Below are positions 19,774-27,884 of a DNA stretch of 64,000 nt, one piece after another. This DNA is from Lachnospiraceae bacterium V9D3004 (GTDB taxonomy: Bacteria > Bacillota > Clostridia > Lachnospirales > Lachnospiraceae), in assembly GCA_000621985.1 (NCBI GenBank), contig JHWW01000005.1, forward strand, positions 156,594 through 220,593. The letters are read 5' to 3'. Under the pieces are notes generated by a model. It did no database searches, was not told where the DNA came from, and was given only the letters and a program-made list of their open reading frames with translations. Each line of letters starts with the position of its first letter. Position 1 is the first letter of the stretch. The position numbers and the translations under genes are program-made.

Positions 19774-20961
19774 TTATATATTATTGTCAAGCAGCTTTGT
19801 ACTGCGCTCCAATATTCCGTTTACATGTGCTATGGCCATTCCGTAGTTGGTTACCGGAATACCGGCCATATCTATCATATTGATCCTTCTTAATATCTCT
19901 CTGTCACTAAGCATGCAGCCTCCACAGTGTATGACCAGCTTATATTCACTCAGATCCTCCGGGAATCCGCCTCCGCTTGAGTACTCGAATGACAGATCAC
20001 ATCCGCAATGTCTCTTAAGCATTGCCGGCAGTTTCACCGTACCTATGTCATTGCATTGCCTGTGATGGGTGCAGCCTTCGCTTATGAGCACCCTGTCTCC
20101 TTCTTTCAGTGTATCGATCGCGCTTGCCCCCTTTAAGGCGACTTCCGCAAATCCTTTGTATCTTGCCATAAGAATACTGAAAGATGTCAACAATATATCT
20201 TCGGGAACATCCTTACTCACTCTTCCAAACGCCTGGCTGTCGGTTATCACAATTGCCGGTTTCACCTTCATTCCGGCAATTGCTTCCTTCACACGGTCTT
20301 CCTTTACTTCGACTGCAATGCAGTCAGCATCAAGTATATCCCTTATGGCCTGTTGCTGCGGAAGTATGAGCCTTCCTTTAGGCGCACTTTCATCGATAGG
20401 GATAATGAGAAGTATCGTATCACCTTTTTTTATAAAATCGGCAACAAGCCTTCTGTCATTCCTGCCTATCAGTTTTGCAAGACTTCCTATCTTTTCCTTA
20501 AGCTCATGTATTCCTTCACCGGTGTGTGCACTGACCGATATTGTCTTATTGTCTGTCTTCGGATCATATTTATCCGACTTACTGTATACAATTATATAGG
20601 GAATGTTCATTTTCTCAAATTCCCTGATAATATCAGTATCACCTGCCGACACGGATTCGGAAGAATCCACAACAAGCAGTGCTATGTCGGTCTTATATAA
20701 TACTTTTCGTGCAGCTTCAACCCTCAGACTGCCAAGTTCGCCTTCATCATCATATCCCGGCGTATCAATAAGAAGCACCGGTCCGAGCGGAAGAAGCTCC
20801 ATTGCCTTGCTCACCGGATCCGTTGTAGTTCCCGGAACATCCGAAACCACAGCCAGCTTTTGCCCGGTTATTGCATTAACGAGACTTGACTTGCCCGCAT
20901 TCCTTTTTCCGAATATTCCTATATGTATCCTCTCTGCATTCGGTGTGTCATTCAGGCCCAT
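19774..20961 (-). CDS. hydF: [FeFe]-hydrogenase maturation GTPase HydF
   Basis: 395 residues: N-terminal GTPase with G1 GKRNAGKSS, G3 DTPG and G4 YSKSD, a dimerisation domain, and a C-terminal Fe-S domain with TCxHHRQC-like (GCTHHRQCNDIG) and HCGGCML motifs that hold the cluster. HydF is the scaffold on which the 2Fe subcluster of the H-cluster is assembled before transfer to the hydrogenase. AGGAGG precedes the ATG by 7 nt. It is 66 nt after hydG. HydE and a catalytic hydrogenase are not in the window, but a hydrogenase-domain sensor kinase is (45355-48513). Confidence 0.96.
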   Translation of the reverse strand: MGLNDTPNAERIHIGIFGKRNAGKSSLVNAITGQKLAVVSDVPGTTTDPVSKAMELLPLGPVLLIDTPGYDDEGELGSLRVEAARKVLYKTDIALLVVDSSESVSAGDTDIIREFEKMNIPYIIVYSKSDKYDPKTDNKTISVSAHTGEGIHELKEKIGSLAKLIGRNDRRLVADFIKKGDTILLIIPIDESAPKGRLILPQQQAIRDILDADCIAVEVKEDRVKEAIAGMKVKPAIVITDSQAFGRVSKDVPEDILLTSFSILMARYKGFAEVALKGASAIDTLKEGDRVLISEGCTHHRQCNDIGTVKLPAMLKRHCGCDLSFEYSSGGGFPEDLSEYKLVIHCGGCMLSDREILRRINMIDMAGIPVTNYGMAIAHVNGILERSTKLLDNNI

Positions 20962-21027
20962 ATTCGTGCCTCCTGTCCGGTTTCTGTATGTATGTTTTCA
21001 TGCGTATCATAGAACAAGGATCATGCA

Positions 21028-22443
21028 TCAGAATCTGAAATCCCTGATTCCCTGTTCTATCTTAACAAGATTCTCTTCACATATATTCCTTACTTTTTCC
21101 TTTGGAATATTGCCCAGTTCTTTGCGGATAAGCTCTTCGCCGATCCTTCTTGTATCCTCTGTGGCATAATCTATCAGATATTCCTTAAGCGTCATAAGCG
21201 CATTCGGATGACAGCAGTTCTGAATCTGTCCGCTCTTACATAAGGACATGAATCTGTCACCGGTTCTGCCTTCCCTGTAGCATGCCGTGCAAAATGACGG
21301 TATATATTCTTTTCTCATCAGCCAGTTAACCACCTCATCAAGCGTTCTCTGGTCTGACACATCAAACTGCTCCGTATCATGAGGTCTTTCTTCCTCACAG
21401 TATCCGCCAACACTTGTTCTTGAGCCACCGGATATCTGAGATACACCGAGTCTGATTATATTCTCTCTTACTTCTTCACTCTCTCTTGTAGATATGATCA
21501 TTCCGGTATAAGGAACCGCTATCCTTATAAGCGCGGCTATCTTACAGAATATCTCATCGCTGATCGAATTATCGAACATATCAGGATCTATATCATCGGC
21601 AGGTTTGATCCTCGGCACCGATATCGTATGAGGTCCGACTCCGTGAACAGCTTCCAAATGTTCCGCATGCATAAGAAGCGCACAGTATTCATATCTGTAC
21701 AATTCAAGACCGAACAAAACTCCCAAACCTACGTCGTCGATCCCACCTTCCATCGCGCGGTCCATTGCCTCCGTATGATATGCATAATCATGCTTCGGTC
21801 CGGCCGGATGAAGCTTCTCATAGCTCTCCTTGTGATAAGTCTCCTGGAACAATATATACGTTCCGATACCTGCTTCCTTAAGCTTCCTGTAATTCTCAAC
21901 CGTTGTAGCTGCAATATTGACGTTAACGCGTCTTATCGCACCATTCTTATGCTTGATACTGTAGATCGTATCAATGCATTCTAAGATATAATCTATCGGA
22001 TTGTTAACCGGATCCTCTCCGGATTCTATGGCAAGTCTCTTGTGCCCCATATCCTGAAGAGCAATAACTTCCTTCGCCACTTCCTCTTTAGTAAGCTTCT
22101 TTCTTGTGATATGCCTGTTCTTGATATGATACGGGCAATACACACACGAATTAACACAATAATTAGACAGATAAAGCGGCGCGAACAATACTATCCTGTT
22201 CCCGTAAAAATCCTTCTTTATCTGTTCCGCAAGATCATATATCTCTTTGAGTTTTTCTTTATCTTCACATGCAAGAAGAACTGATGCTTCCCTATGGTCA
22301 ATTCCCTTACGTTTCCGGGCTTTCTCAATTATGGAATCAATCAGTTCAATGTTATTCTTATTCTCATCTGCATACTTAAGAGATGCCATAACTTCATCAT
22401 GGCATATGAATTCTTCAGCATGCATTGACATTTTGTTATACAT
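21028..22443 (-). CDS. hydG: [FeFe]-hydrogenase maturation radical SAM enzyme HydG
   Basis: 471 residues: radical SAM CxxxCxxC motif at C96/C100/C103 (CVNSCVYC), TIM-barrel core, and the C-terminal auxiliary-cluster motif (CTACYREGRTG ... CKSGQ). HydG cleaves tyrosine to make the CO and CN ligands of the H-cluster. ATG 22443 with AAAGGAC upstream is preferred to the TTG at 22452. Likely co-transcribed with hydF and with the upstream trmO. Confidence 0.96.
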   Translation of the reverse strand: MYNKMSMHAEEFICHDEVMASLKYADENKNNIELIDSIIEKARKRKGIDHREASVLLACEDKEKLKEIYDLAEQIKKDFYGNRIVLFAPLYLSNYCVNSCVYCPYHIKNRHITRKKLTKEEVAKEVIALQDMGHKRLAIESGEDPVNNPIDYILECIDTIYSIKHKNGAIRRVNVNIAATTVENYRKLKEAGIGTYILFQETYHKESYEKLHPAGPKHDYAYHTEAMDRAMEGGIDDVGLGVLFGLELYRYEYCALLMHAEHLEAVHGVGPHTISVPRIKPADDIDPDMFDNSISDEIFCKIAALIRIAVPYTGMIISTRESEEVRENIIRLGVSQISGGSRTSVGGYCEEERPHDTEQFDVSDQRTLDEVVNWLMRKEYIPSFCTACYREGRTGDRFMSLCKSGQIQNCCHPNALMTLKEYLIDYATEDTRRIGEELIRKELGNIPKEKVRNICEENLVKIEQGIRDFRF

Positions 22444-22514
22444 TATATTCAAGTCCTTTTTTTACTTTCTTCCGGTTAATAATATAATTACAGAAAAATA
22501 GTTATTCCGAATCA

Positions 22515-23213
22515 TTATTGCCCCGAATCTTTAATACTCTGAATCCTCAATACCCTGACAATATCATCTTCCACACAGAATTCCACATGATATTCCGCAT
22601 ATTCAAATGCGTACACTCTTCCCGGTTCATCATGATATGCCGGTCTTGGATCCTGTTCCAATAACCTCTTCAATACCTCTGCTTTCTTCTCAGGCATATT
22701 ACGTAACAGTTCAAGTCCTTCACCCACTTTAAGCGAATGATTCCGTACTGTATCGGAGAATCCACCCGTAGCATCGGTGTGAATATCCGCATAAGGTATA
22801 TAAGGTTTGATATCAATGATCGGCGTGCCATCCATAAGATCCGCACCTGCTACATGTAACAGCGGTCCTTCCGCGGCATCATGATCAATCCCTGTTAGTC
22901 TGACCGATGACAGCCCTACGGGATTGGGTCTGAATGGCGACCTCGTAGCAAATACCCCGACTCTTGAATTGCCGCCAAGTCTCGGAGGCCTTACAGTCGG
23001 TCTGAACCCTTTCCCGATATTTTCCGAAAAAAGCCAGATAAGCCATACATAATTATAATCTTCCAAACCACGTATGGCTTCCCTGCTCCTGTATTCCGGT
23101 TCAAATATTATAACGGCTTCACTCTCGCTTATAATACCGCTCTGTCTTGGTATACCGAACTTGGACACGTAATCACAACGTATCCTTGCTACTACATTGT
23201 ATTCTCCGATCAT
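22515..23213 (-). CDS. trmO: tRNA m6t6A37 methyltransferase TrmO
   Basis: 232 residues of the TrmO/TsaA (UPF0066) family, which methylates t6A37 in tRNA-Thr using SAM. The signature FATRSPFRPNPVGLS is present, with FGIPRQSG near the N-terminus and LMDGTPIIDIKPYIPY in the middle. The ATG overlaps the stop of the preceding small RHH gene (ATGA), implying translational coupling. Confidence 0.93.
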   Translation of the reverse strand: MIGEYNVVARIRCDYVSKFGIPRQSGIISESEAVIIFEPEYRSREAIRGLEDYNYVWLIWLFSENIGKGFRPTVRPPRLGGNSRVGVFATRSPFRPNPVGLSSVRLTGIDHDAAEGPLLHVAGADLMDGTPIIDIKPYIPYADIHTDATGGFSDTVRNHSLKVGEGLELLRNMPEKKAEVLKRLLEQDPRPAYHDEPGRVYAFEYAEYHVEFCVEDDIVRVLRIQSIKDSGQ

Positions 23214-23380
23214 TTAGCCTCTTCTGCAAGAAGATCTATAGCATGTCTTAATGCCTCTGATTTGGCCATGTTCATCTTCTCACAATATGCTTCAAGTCTC
23301 TTCTTGGTTGCAGCATCCATTCTCATTGAACAAATAATGTCCTTATTGTTAGTTCCCTTTGGTCTCCCTGTTCTTGCCAT
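23210..23380 (-). CDS. Small ribbon-helix-helix (CopG/Arc-type) protein
   Basis: 56-residue ORF starting at ATG 23380 with AAGGAGGG 8 nt upstream and ending in an ATGA overlap with trmO. The sequence begins MARTGRPKGTNNKD and continues with a short basic strand and two helices, matching small RHH DNA-binding proteins. It is the promoter-proximal gene of the trmO-hydG-hydF-kinase unit, so it may autoregulate that unit; this is inference. Confidence 0.8.
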   Translation of the reverse strand: MARTGRPKGTNNKDIICSMRMDAATKKRLEAYCEKMNMAKSEALRHAIDLLAEEAK

Positions 23381-23427
23381 AATAAAACCCTCCTTAGATT
23401 TTTATAAAATTGTATCTGTATGTTTCT

Positions 23428-23456
23428 ATTATATTTTATGTAATACTGTAGGTCAA
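23428..23456 (-). promoter_or_regulatory. Promoter of the RHH-trmO-hydG-hydF unit
   Basis: Minus-strand -35 TTGACC (23451-23456), 17-bp spacer, -10 TATAAT (23428-23433), about 40 nt upstream of the RHH start. Near-consensus sigma-A promoter. Confidence 0.75.
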
Positions 23457-23470
23457 GTCTTTTTTTAAAA

Positions 23471-23503
23471 AAATCCCACATCAAATGATATGATGTGGGA
23501 TTT
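23471..23503 (-). terminator. Intrinsic terminator of the xylanase gene
   Basis: 13-bp perfect stem (AAATCCCACATCA and its complement) with a 7-nt loop; on the minus strand it runs into a tract of seven T. It lies about 90 nt after the xylanase stop at 23596. Confidence 0.85.
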
Positions 23504-23595
23504 CCTGAAAAATCAAGTTAAAATATCCAATATTTTACAGTTTTTTTAATTTATCGTATGCATTCTACAATAGTAGCATCTGCTGTTGCCGCATA

Positions 23596-25971
23596 TTACA
23601 TGCCGGCCTTAGCCTTAAGAATATCATATGCATACTGGAATGCAGGCTTAACTCTGTATACATCATCGAACATTCCCGAGAACGGAGCATACTGCCAGTA
23701 GTCGAAACTCTCTTCTACCTTGTTCATAACAGGATCATCGATGAATGCCCATATTGACATACTTGTGAATGAATTATTTGTCTCTCCGTTGATCTCTGCA
23801 AGCTCTGAGAAAAGCTTAGCTGCGAAATCACCATGCTCAGGTAATTTTGACCATTCGAAATTACGCATTGCCATCTCGGTAAGCTGAACCTTTACTGAAG
23901 GCTGCATATCAGCAAATATCTTGATAGTCTCGATAGGCTTCTGCCACCACTCATCACGCAGGCAGCTTCCCTGTTTCTGATAATCTCCAAGATATCCCTG
24001 ACATCCAACAGTATCAACAAGCTGTCTGTTCGGATCTTCGTTAAGAGCTTCAACAAGTGCCTTAACGTAAGGACGCTTATTGGACTCGATTACATTGTAA
24101 TCGTTATATACGAGTTCGATCTTCTGACGTGTCTTAACAATATCGTCGCCTTCTTTATCCGGCTTAAGAAGACCTTCGTTGATCATAGCTTCACGTGTGT
24201 CATAAGCGCAGTCAAATGTGAACTTGATGTAGTTCTCACCCTGGCCGTTGGCCTGTGATGAACAATGATAATAGAACGGGTTCTGTCCGCCACGGTTCTG
24301 TCTAACCTTAAGCTTGTCACCACTGTTCTCATCGATACCTTCATTTACAACGTCCCAGCAATATACAACATCCGGATATTTCTCCTGGAAATGTCTCATT
24401 ACCTGATCTACATACCACTGAAGTCTCGCACGACATACATCGTTGGATGCATATGTACCGTTCTGGTCATATCCCTCTGTGAAGAACCATCTGTGATTCT
24501 CTTCCATTGCATTATCCCATACAAGTGCATGACCACGGATCTTAATGTTGTTAGCCTGTGCCCACTCGCAGATCTCATCAGCCTTCTGATACTTCATCTG
24601 AGGCATTGCGTTAGGATCTTTTTCATAAGCAGCAAGTGTTGCATCTTTGTCAAGAAGTGAATAAGCCTTGAATTCGTTCATTGCTGTGATACTGTCGCAA
24701 TGATGAGCAAGAAGCTTGCAGAATTCAGGATCGTTCTTAATAAGATTGTAAGTTACGCATGTACCGAACTTGTATCCAAGATTTTCGGTGATCTTTGCCA
24801 TTCCGATCGGATAATCTTCAATTGCCTTGCTTGAATCCTTAGGAAGTGTCTCGAACATTCCTTCAGGCTTCTCATTCACATAATCCTTAAGAGTCTTGTT
24901 GAAAGTCTCTTTAGCGAGCTTCTCAATGTCCGGTTTGCCTTCATTGATCTTATCAATCTCTTTGTTTGCATCTTCAACTCTCTGCTTCTCGGTTGTGTAT
25001 GCTGTCTTGGCTGAACCGATGCTGCATGTCTCTTCACTGATCGCAGCTTCATGATGTGCCTCTTCCGTAAGGTTATTATCCTTATAGTTTACATACATAT
25101 CATGAATGATGAATGATGTCTTGCCATCCTGCGGAGCGAATCCGAATGACAATCTTCCGTTACCTGTGCTGTCAAGTGCAGCGATGTCGCTGTTACCTGC
25201 GATCTCATTAACAAGATTGATATCCTGTCCCTTTGTTCCGTTGATCTCAAAATCACAGATCTTCTTTGCAGAACTTGAAGAGATATCACAATCATATTCT
25301 GCTACCCAGAGATCAACAATAGCCGAAGCTTCAGAGTCAACCTTGAATTCAAGTGAATTGATCGCTGAAAGCTTGGTGTTGGTGCTCCATGAGTCTGATA
25401 AAACGAAGTTGATGTACATATTCTCGTTTGGCTGTGATGCCTTGCTTGCATCAAACTTTCCAAAATAATTGTACTCATAGTAATATGGCTTCGGTGTAGG
25501 TGTAGCTGTAGCTACCGGTGCCGGTGTACCATTGTTAGCCGGCTGTGTTGCAACTGCTGTCGGCTGTGCTGCCGCTGTAGTTGTAGTTGCAGGTATCTCT
25601 GTAGTCTTAACCGCAGCAATGCTAACCTTTACAGTACATGTAAGCTTCTTCTTACCGCCCTTATACTTAACCGTAGCGGTGATCTTAGCTGTACCTTTGC
25701 CTTTAGCTGTGATCTTTGCGGATTTCTTGTTGCCCTTTACCGTAGCAACCTTTTTCTTGTTGGTCTTCCATGTTACTTTCTTGATCTTGGTGCCGTTAGC
25801 TTTGATCTTGACAGTAGTGGTATTGCCAACTTCAAGATTCTTGGAAGTGGCATTTAACTTAGGAGCCTTCTTTGCCTTGGCTGCCACTTCACCGCTATTG
25901 CCTGCAACGCTTACAGAAGAAAAGATCAACGCAGCAACAAGCAAATGTGTGATTAAACCCTTTCTTTTCAT
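23596..25971 (-). CDS. Secreted GH10 endo-xylanase with Ig-like and beta-sandwich domains
   Basis: 791 residues from ATG 25971 (GGAGGG upstream; in-frame codons further upstream overlap the promoter). Signal peptide, a Lys-rich BIG2-like domain (about 37-118), a Thr/Pro linker (about 124-162), a putative carbohydrate-binding beta-sandwich (about 170-298), then a GH10 catalytic domain to the C-terminus. The acid/base is E544 (WDVVNEG) and the nucleophile E699 (VQLTEMAMR). GH10 enzymes cleave beta-1,4-xylan. The Lys-rich Ig-like domain probably sits in the cell wall. Transcribed alone from its own promoter, divergent from another surface protein. Confidence 0.93.
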   Translation of the reverse strand: MKRKGLITHLLVAALIFSSVSVAGNSGEVAAKAKKAPKLNATSKNLEVGNTTTVKIKANGTKIKKVTWKTNKKKVATVKGNKKSAKITAKGKGTAKITATVKYKGGKKKLTCTVKVSIAAVKTTEIPATTTTAAAQPTAVATQPANNGTPAPVATATPTPKPYYYEYNYFGKFDASKASQPNENMYINFVLSDSWSTNTKLSAINSLEFKVDSEASAIVDLWVAEYDCDISSSSAKKICDFEINGTKGQDINLVNEIAGNSDIAALDSTGNGRLSFGFAPQDGKTSFIIHDMYVNYKDNNLTEEAHHEAAISEETCSIGSAKTAYTTEKQRVEDANKEIDKINEGKPDIEKLAKETFNKTLKDYVNEKPEGMFETLPKDSSKAIEDYPIGMAKITENLGYKFGTCVTYNLIKNDPEFCKLLAHHCDSITAMNEFKAYSLLDKDATLAAYEKDPNAMPQMKYQKADEICEWAQANNIKIRGHALVWDNAMEENHRWFFTEGYDQNGTYASNDVCRARLQWYVDQVMRHFQEKYPDVVYCWDVVNEGIDENSGDKLKVRQNRGGQNPFYYHCSSQANGQGENYIKFTFDCAYDTREAMINEGLLKPDKEGDDIVKTRQKIELVYNDYNVIESNKRPYVKALVEALNEDPNRQLVDTVGCQGYLGDYQKQGSCLRDEWWQKPIETIKIFADMQPSVKVQLTEMAMRNFEWSKLPEHGDFAAKLFSELAEINGETNNSFTSMSIWAFIDDPVMNKVEESFDYWQYAPFSGMFDDVYRVKPAFQYAYDILKAKAGM

Positions 25972-26017
25972 TATTAAACCCTCCAATATAATATTTTGTA
26001 TGGATACATACGTAGTT

Positions 26018-26046
26018 ATTATATAACATATTGACATATTAAGCAA
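26018..26046 (-). promoter_or_regulatory. Xylanase promoter
   Basis: Minus-strand -35 TTGCTT (26041-26046), 17-bp spacer, -10 TATAAT (26018-26023), about 47 nt upstream of the ATG. Confidence 0.7.
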
Positions 26047-26081
26047 ACATATTCTCATGTTTTTGAAAAAAAAAGTATTTC

Positions 26082-26145
26082 TTGCCTTATCTGCATCACA
26101 AATGATATTATTGTAAATAAGCAGAAACGTAACCGATCAGTTACG
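26082..26145 (+). promoter_or_regulatory. Promoter and inverted repeat before the secreted Ig-like protein
   Basis: Plus-strand -35 TTGCCT (26082-26087), 18-bp spacer, -10 TATTAT (26106-26111). An inverted repeat CGTAAC-(6)-GTTACG follows at 26128-26145 near the expected transcript start and could be an operator. Confidence 0.5.
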
Positions 26146-26184
26146 AAAATAATCATCGACAGGTCTGAAAGGAGAATATTTTAT

Positions 26185-27360
26185 ATGAAATCAGCAAAGT
26201 TTATTTCAGGAAGCAGATTAAGTCTTATCATTGCTCTTACCATGGTTCTGTCCGTATTGTACATAGGCAGCACTCCGCATGTGGTAAAAAAGGCTCAGGC
26301 AGCATCGACTCTTGCATCATTCGACTTCAAAAAATCCGACGGTGTATCCACCGCAAAGGATCTTAACGATACTTATAACACAAAAGCCGATTCCGGTTAC
26401 AGAGCCACTTCCGGAACAGTATCTTCTTCATATCTTTTCGCATCCATTGCAAACCCTGAAGATAAAGATTACAAAAAGCTTGAATGGAGTAAGGCATCCG
26501 ATTACAGCTACAACAAATCATCTCTTCCCGAAACACCTATAATTGCCGCTTCCACCAAGAACCCCTGGGGAACCACTCCTTTCTTCCTTATAAAGACATC
26601 AGCCTCGGGTTATGAATCACTTGGCATCTCATTTCGCATCGGTGCGTCAAAGAAAGGTCCGAGGGACTTTAAGGTACAGTACAGTACCAACGGAAGCAGT
26701 TTCACCGATATATCCGGTTCCTCATTTTCACTTGAAACCAACAAAGTAATGTATCAGCACTCCTATAATCTTCCTGCTTCAGTGGCAAACAGCTCTACAT
26801 TATACATAAGAATAATCGCCACTTCAACTACCACTGTCGAGAAAGGATCAACCGCTTCCGATTCAAAAAGCGGCGAGATCGCGATCAATAATATCTCTTT
26901 CACCGGTACAGAAGCTAAAAAAGCCACGCAGGCACCCAAGGCAACTGCTACACCAAAGCCTACACAGGCTTCAAAGAGCACTGCCTCACCAACAAAAGCA
27001 CCGGGATCAAAAAGCACTGCAGCGCCTAAAGATCAGACTTCAGGCACAAGCAGCAATTCGGATACGAATGCCTCCTCATCAGGCGACAGCAGTTCGGGGG
27101 ATACTTCTTCGGCAACAAAAATGATCAAAACCCTCAAGCTCACAAGCTATAAAAAAGGTTCAAAGATAATTAAGGGAAAAACTCTTAAAGGCGCCACTGT
27201 ACATGTAAGTGTCGGCAAGAAAAATTATACTGCAAAAGCTTCCAAAAAAGGTGCTTTCAAGGTTACCCTGTCAAAGAAACTCAAGAAGAAAACCACAATA
27301 AAAATATATGCAACAAAAAAAGGATATTCAAGCAGTAAAACAAAAAGCTATACTGTTTAA
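26185..27360 (+). CDS. Secreted surface protein with beta-sandwich and C-terminal Ig-like domain
   Basis: 391 residues: signal peptide (to about residue 39), a beta-sandwich-like region (about 40-245, with repeated S/T/Y-rich strands, reminiscent of carbohydrate- or nuclease-associated jelly-rolls), a Thr/Pro/Ser linker (about 248-315), and a Lys-rich bacterial Ig-like domain (about 318-391). Exported and probably wall-bound. No catalytic motif was recognised. AAGGAG precedes the ATG. Divergent from the xylanase, so it may serve in the same polysaccharide context. Confidence 0.75.
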   Translation: MKSAKFISGSRLSLIIALTMVLSVLYIGSTPHVVKKAQAASTLASFDFKKSDGVSTAKDLNDTYNTKADSGYRATSGTVSSSYLFASIANPEDKDYKKLEWSKASDYSYNKSSLPETPIIAASTKNPWGTTPFFLIKTSASGYESLGISFRIGASKKGPRDFKVQYSTNGSSFTDISGSSFSLETNKVMYQHSYNLPASVANSSTLYIRIIATSTTTVEKGSTASDSKSGEIAINNISFTGTEAKKATQAPKATATPKPTQASKSTASPTKAPGSKSTAAPKDQTSGTSSNSDTNASSSGDSSSGDTSSATKMIKTLKLTSYKKGSKIIKGKTLKGATVHVSVGKKNYTAKASKKGAFKVTLSKKLKKKTTIKIYATKKGYSSSKTKSYTV

Positions 27361-27385
27361 CATTAAATAGAATTGGTGCTACAAA

Positions 27386-27421
27386 AAAGCCTGTTGACGT
27401 ATCCATACATCAACAGGCTTT
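27386..27421. terminator. Bidirectional terminator
   Basis: 12-bp stem (AAAGCCTGTTGA and its complement) with a 12-nt loop, A-rich on the left and T-rich on the right, between convergent genes ending at 27360 and 27450. Confidence 0.85.
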
Positions 27422-27449
27422 ATTTTCTATATTAATATAAAATACCTTC

Positions 27450-27761
27450 TTATTCTTCCGGAGCAGCTATACTCTTAAGCTTCTCAAGCATCTCATCATC
27501 AAGAGGCTTATCATACGGATATTCCTTCAAAAGTCCCCATGCTTTCTTGGCAATATCAACCAGATCGGGCGGAAGTAGTTCCTCGTGATTCTTGTAACTG
27601 CCATATCCTCGATACTTATCGGTGTATTGAGCCAGTTCCTGACCTGACTTGCAGATCCATACCTTCATATTAGGCTCATCAGAACGAACGTTGTTTCTCG
27701 GGCGAATCTCAATCTCCCATGAATCCTTCTCAAAAATCACGTGGTATTGTCCATTACCCAT
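27450..27761 (-). CDS. Conserved-looking hypothetical protein, 103 residues
   Basis: Soluble, charged protein beginning MGNGQYHVIFEKDSWEIEIR, with a Trp-containing strand-rich N-terminal half and a helical C-terminal half ending in a Pro-Glu tail. ATG 27761 is chosen because GAGGGGG lies 9 nt upstream, inside a longer in-frame ORF starting at 27779. No family recognised. It has its own strong promoter and a palindrome in its leader, so it is likely expressed and regulated independently. Confidence 0.65.
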   Translation of the reverse strand: MGNGQYHVIFEKDSWEIEIRPRNNVRSDEPNMKVWICKSGQELAQYTDKYRGYGSYKNHEELLPPDLVDIAKKAWGLLKEYPYDKPLDDEMLEKLKSIAAPEE

Positions 27762-27817
27762 GTTAAAATACCCCCTCATTATTTATTTTTGCTAACCATG
27801 AATCGGTTCCGAACGGT

Positions 27818-27875
27818 TTGAATGATGTACTTCATTCAACGATCTCATTATAGCACAATTAGGCTTACGGTGCAA
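27818..27875 (-). promoter_or_regulatory. Promoter with downstream palindrome
   Basis: Minus-strand -35 TTGCAC (27870-27875), 17-bp spacer, -10 TATAAT (27847-27852). Just downstream is an 8-bp inverted repeat TTGAATGA-(6)-TCATTCAA (27818-27839), positioned around the transcript start as for a repressor operator. Confidence 0.65.
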
Positions 27876-27884
27876 CTTAATATT

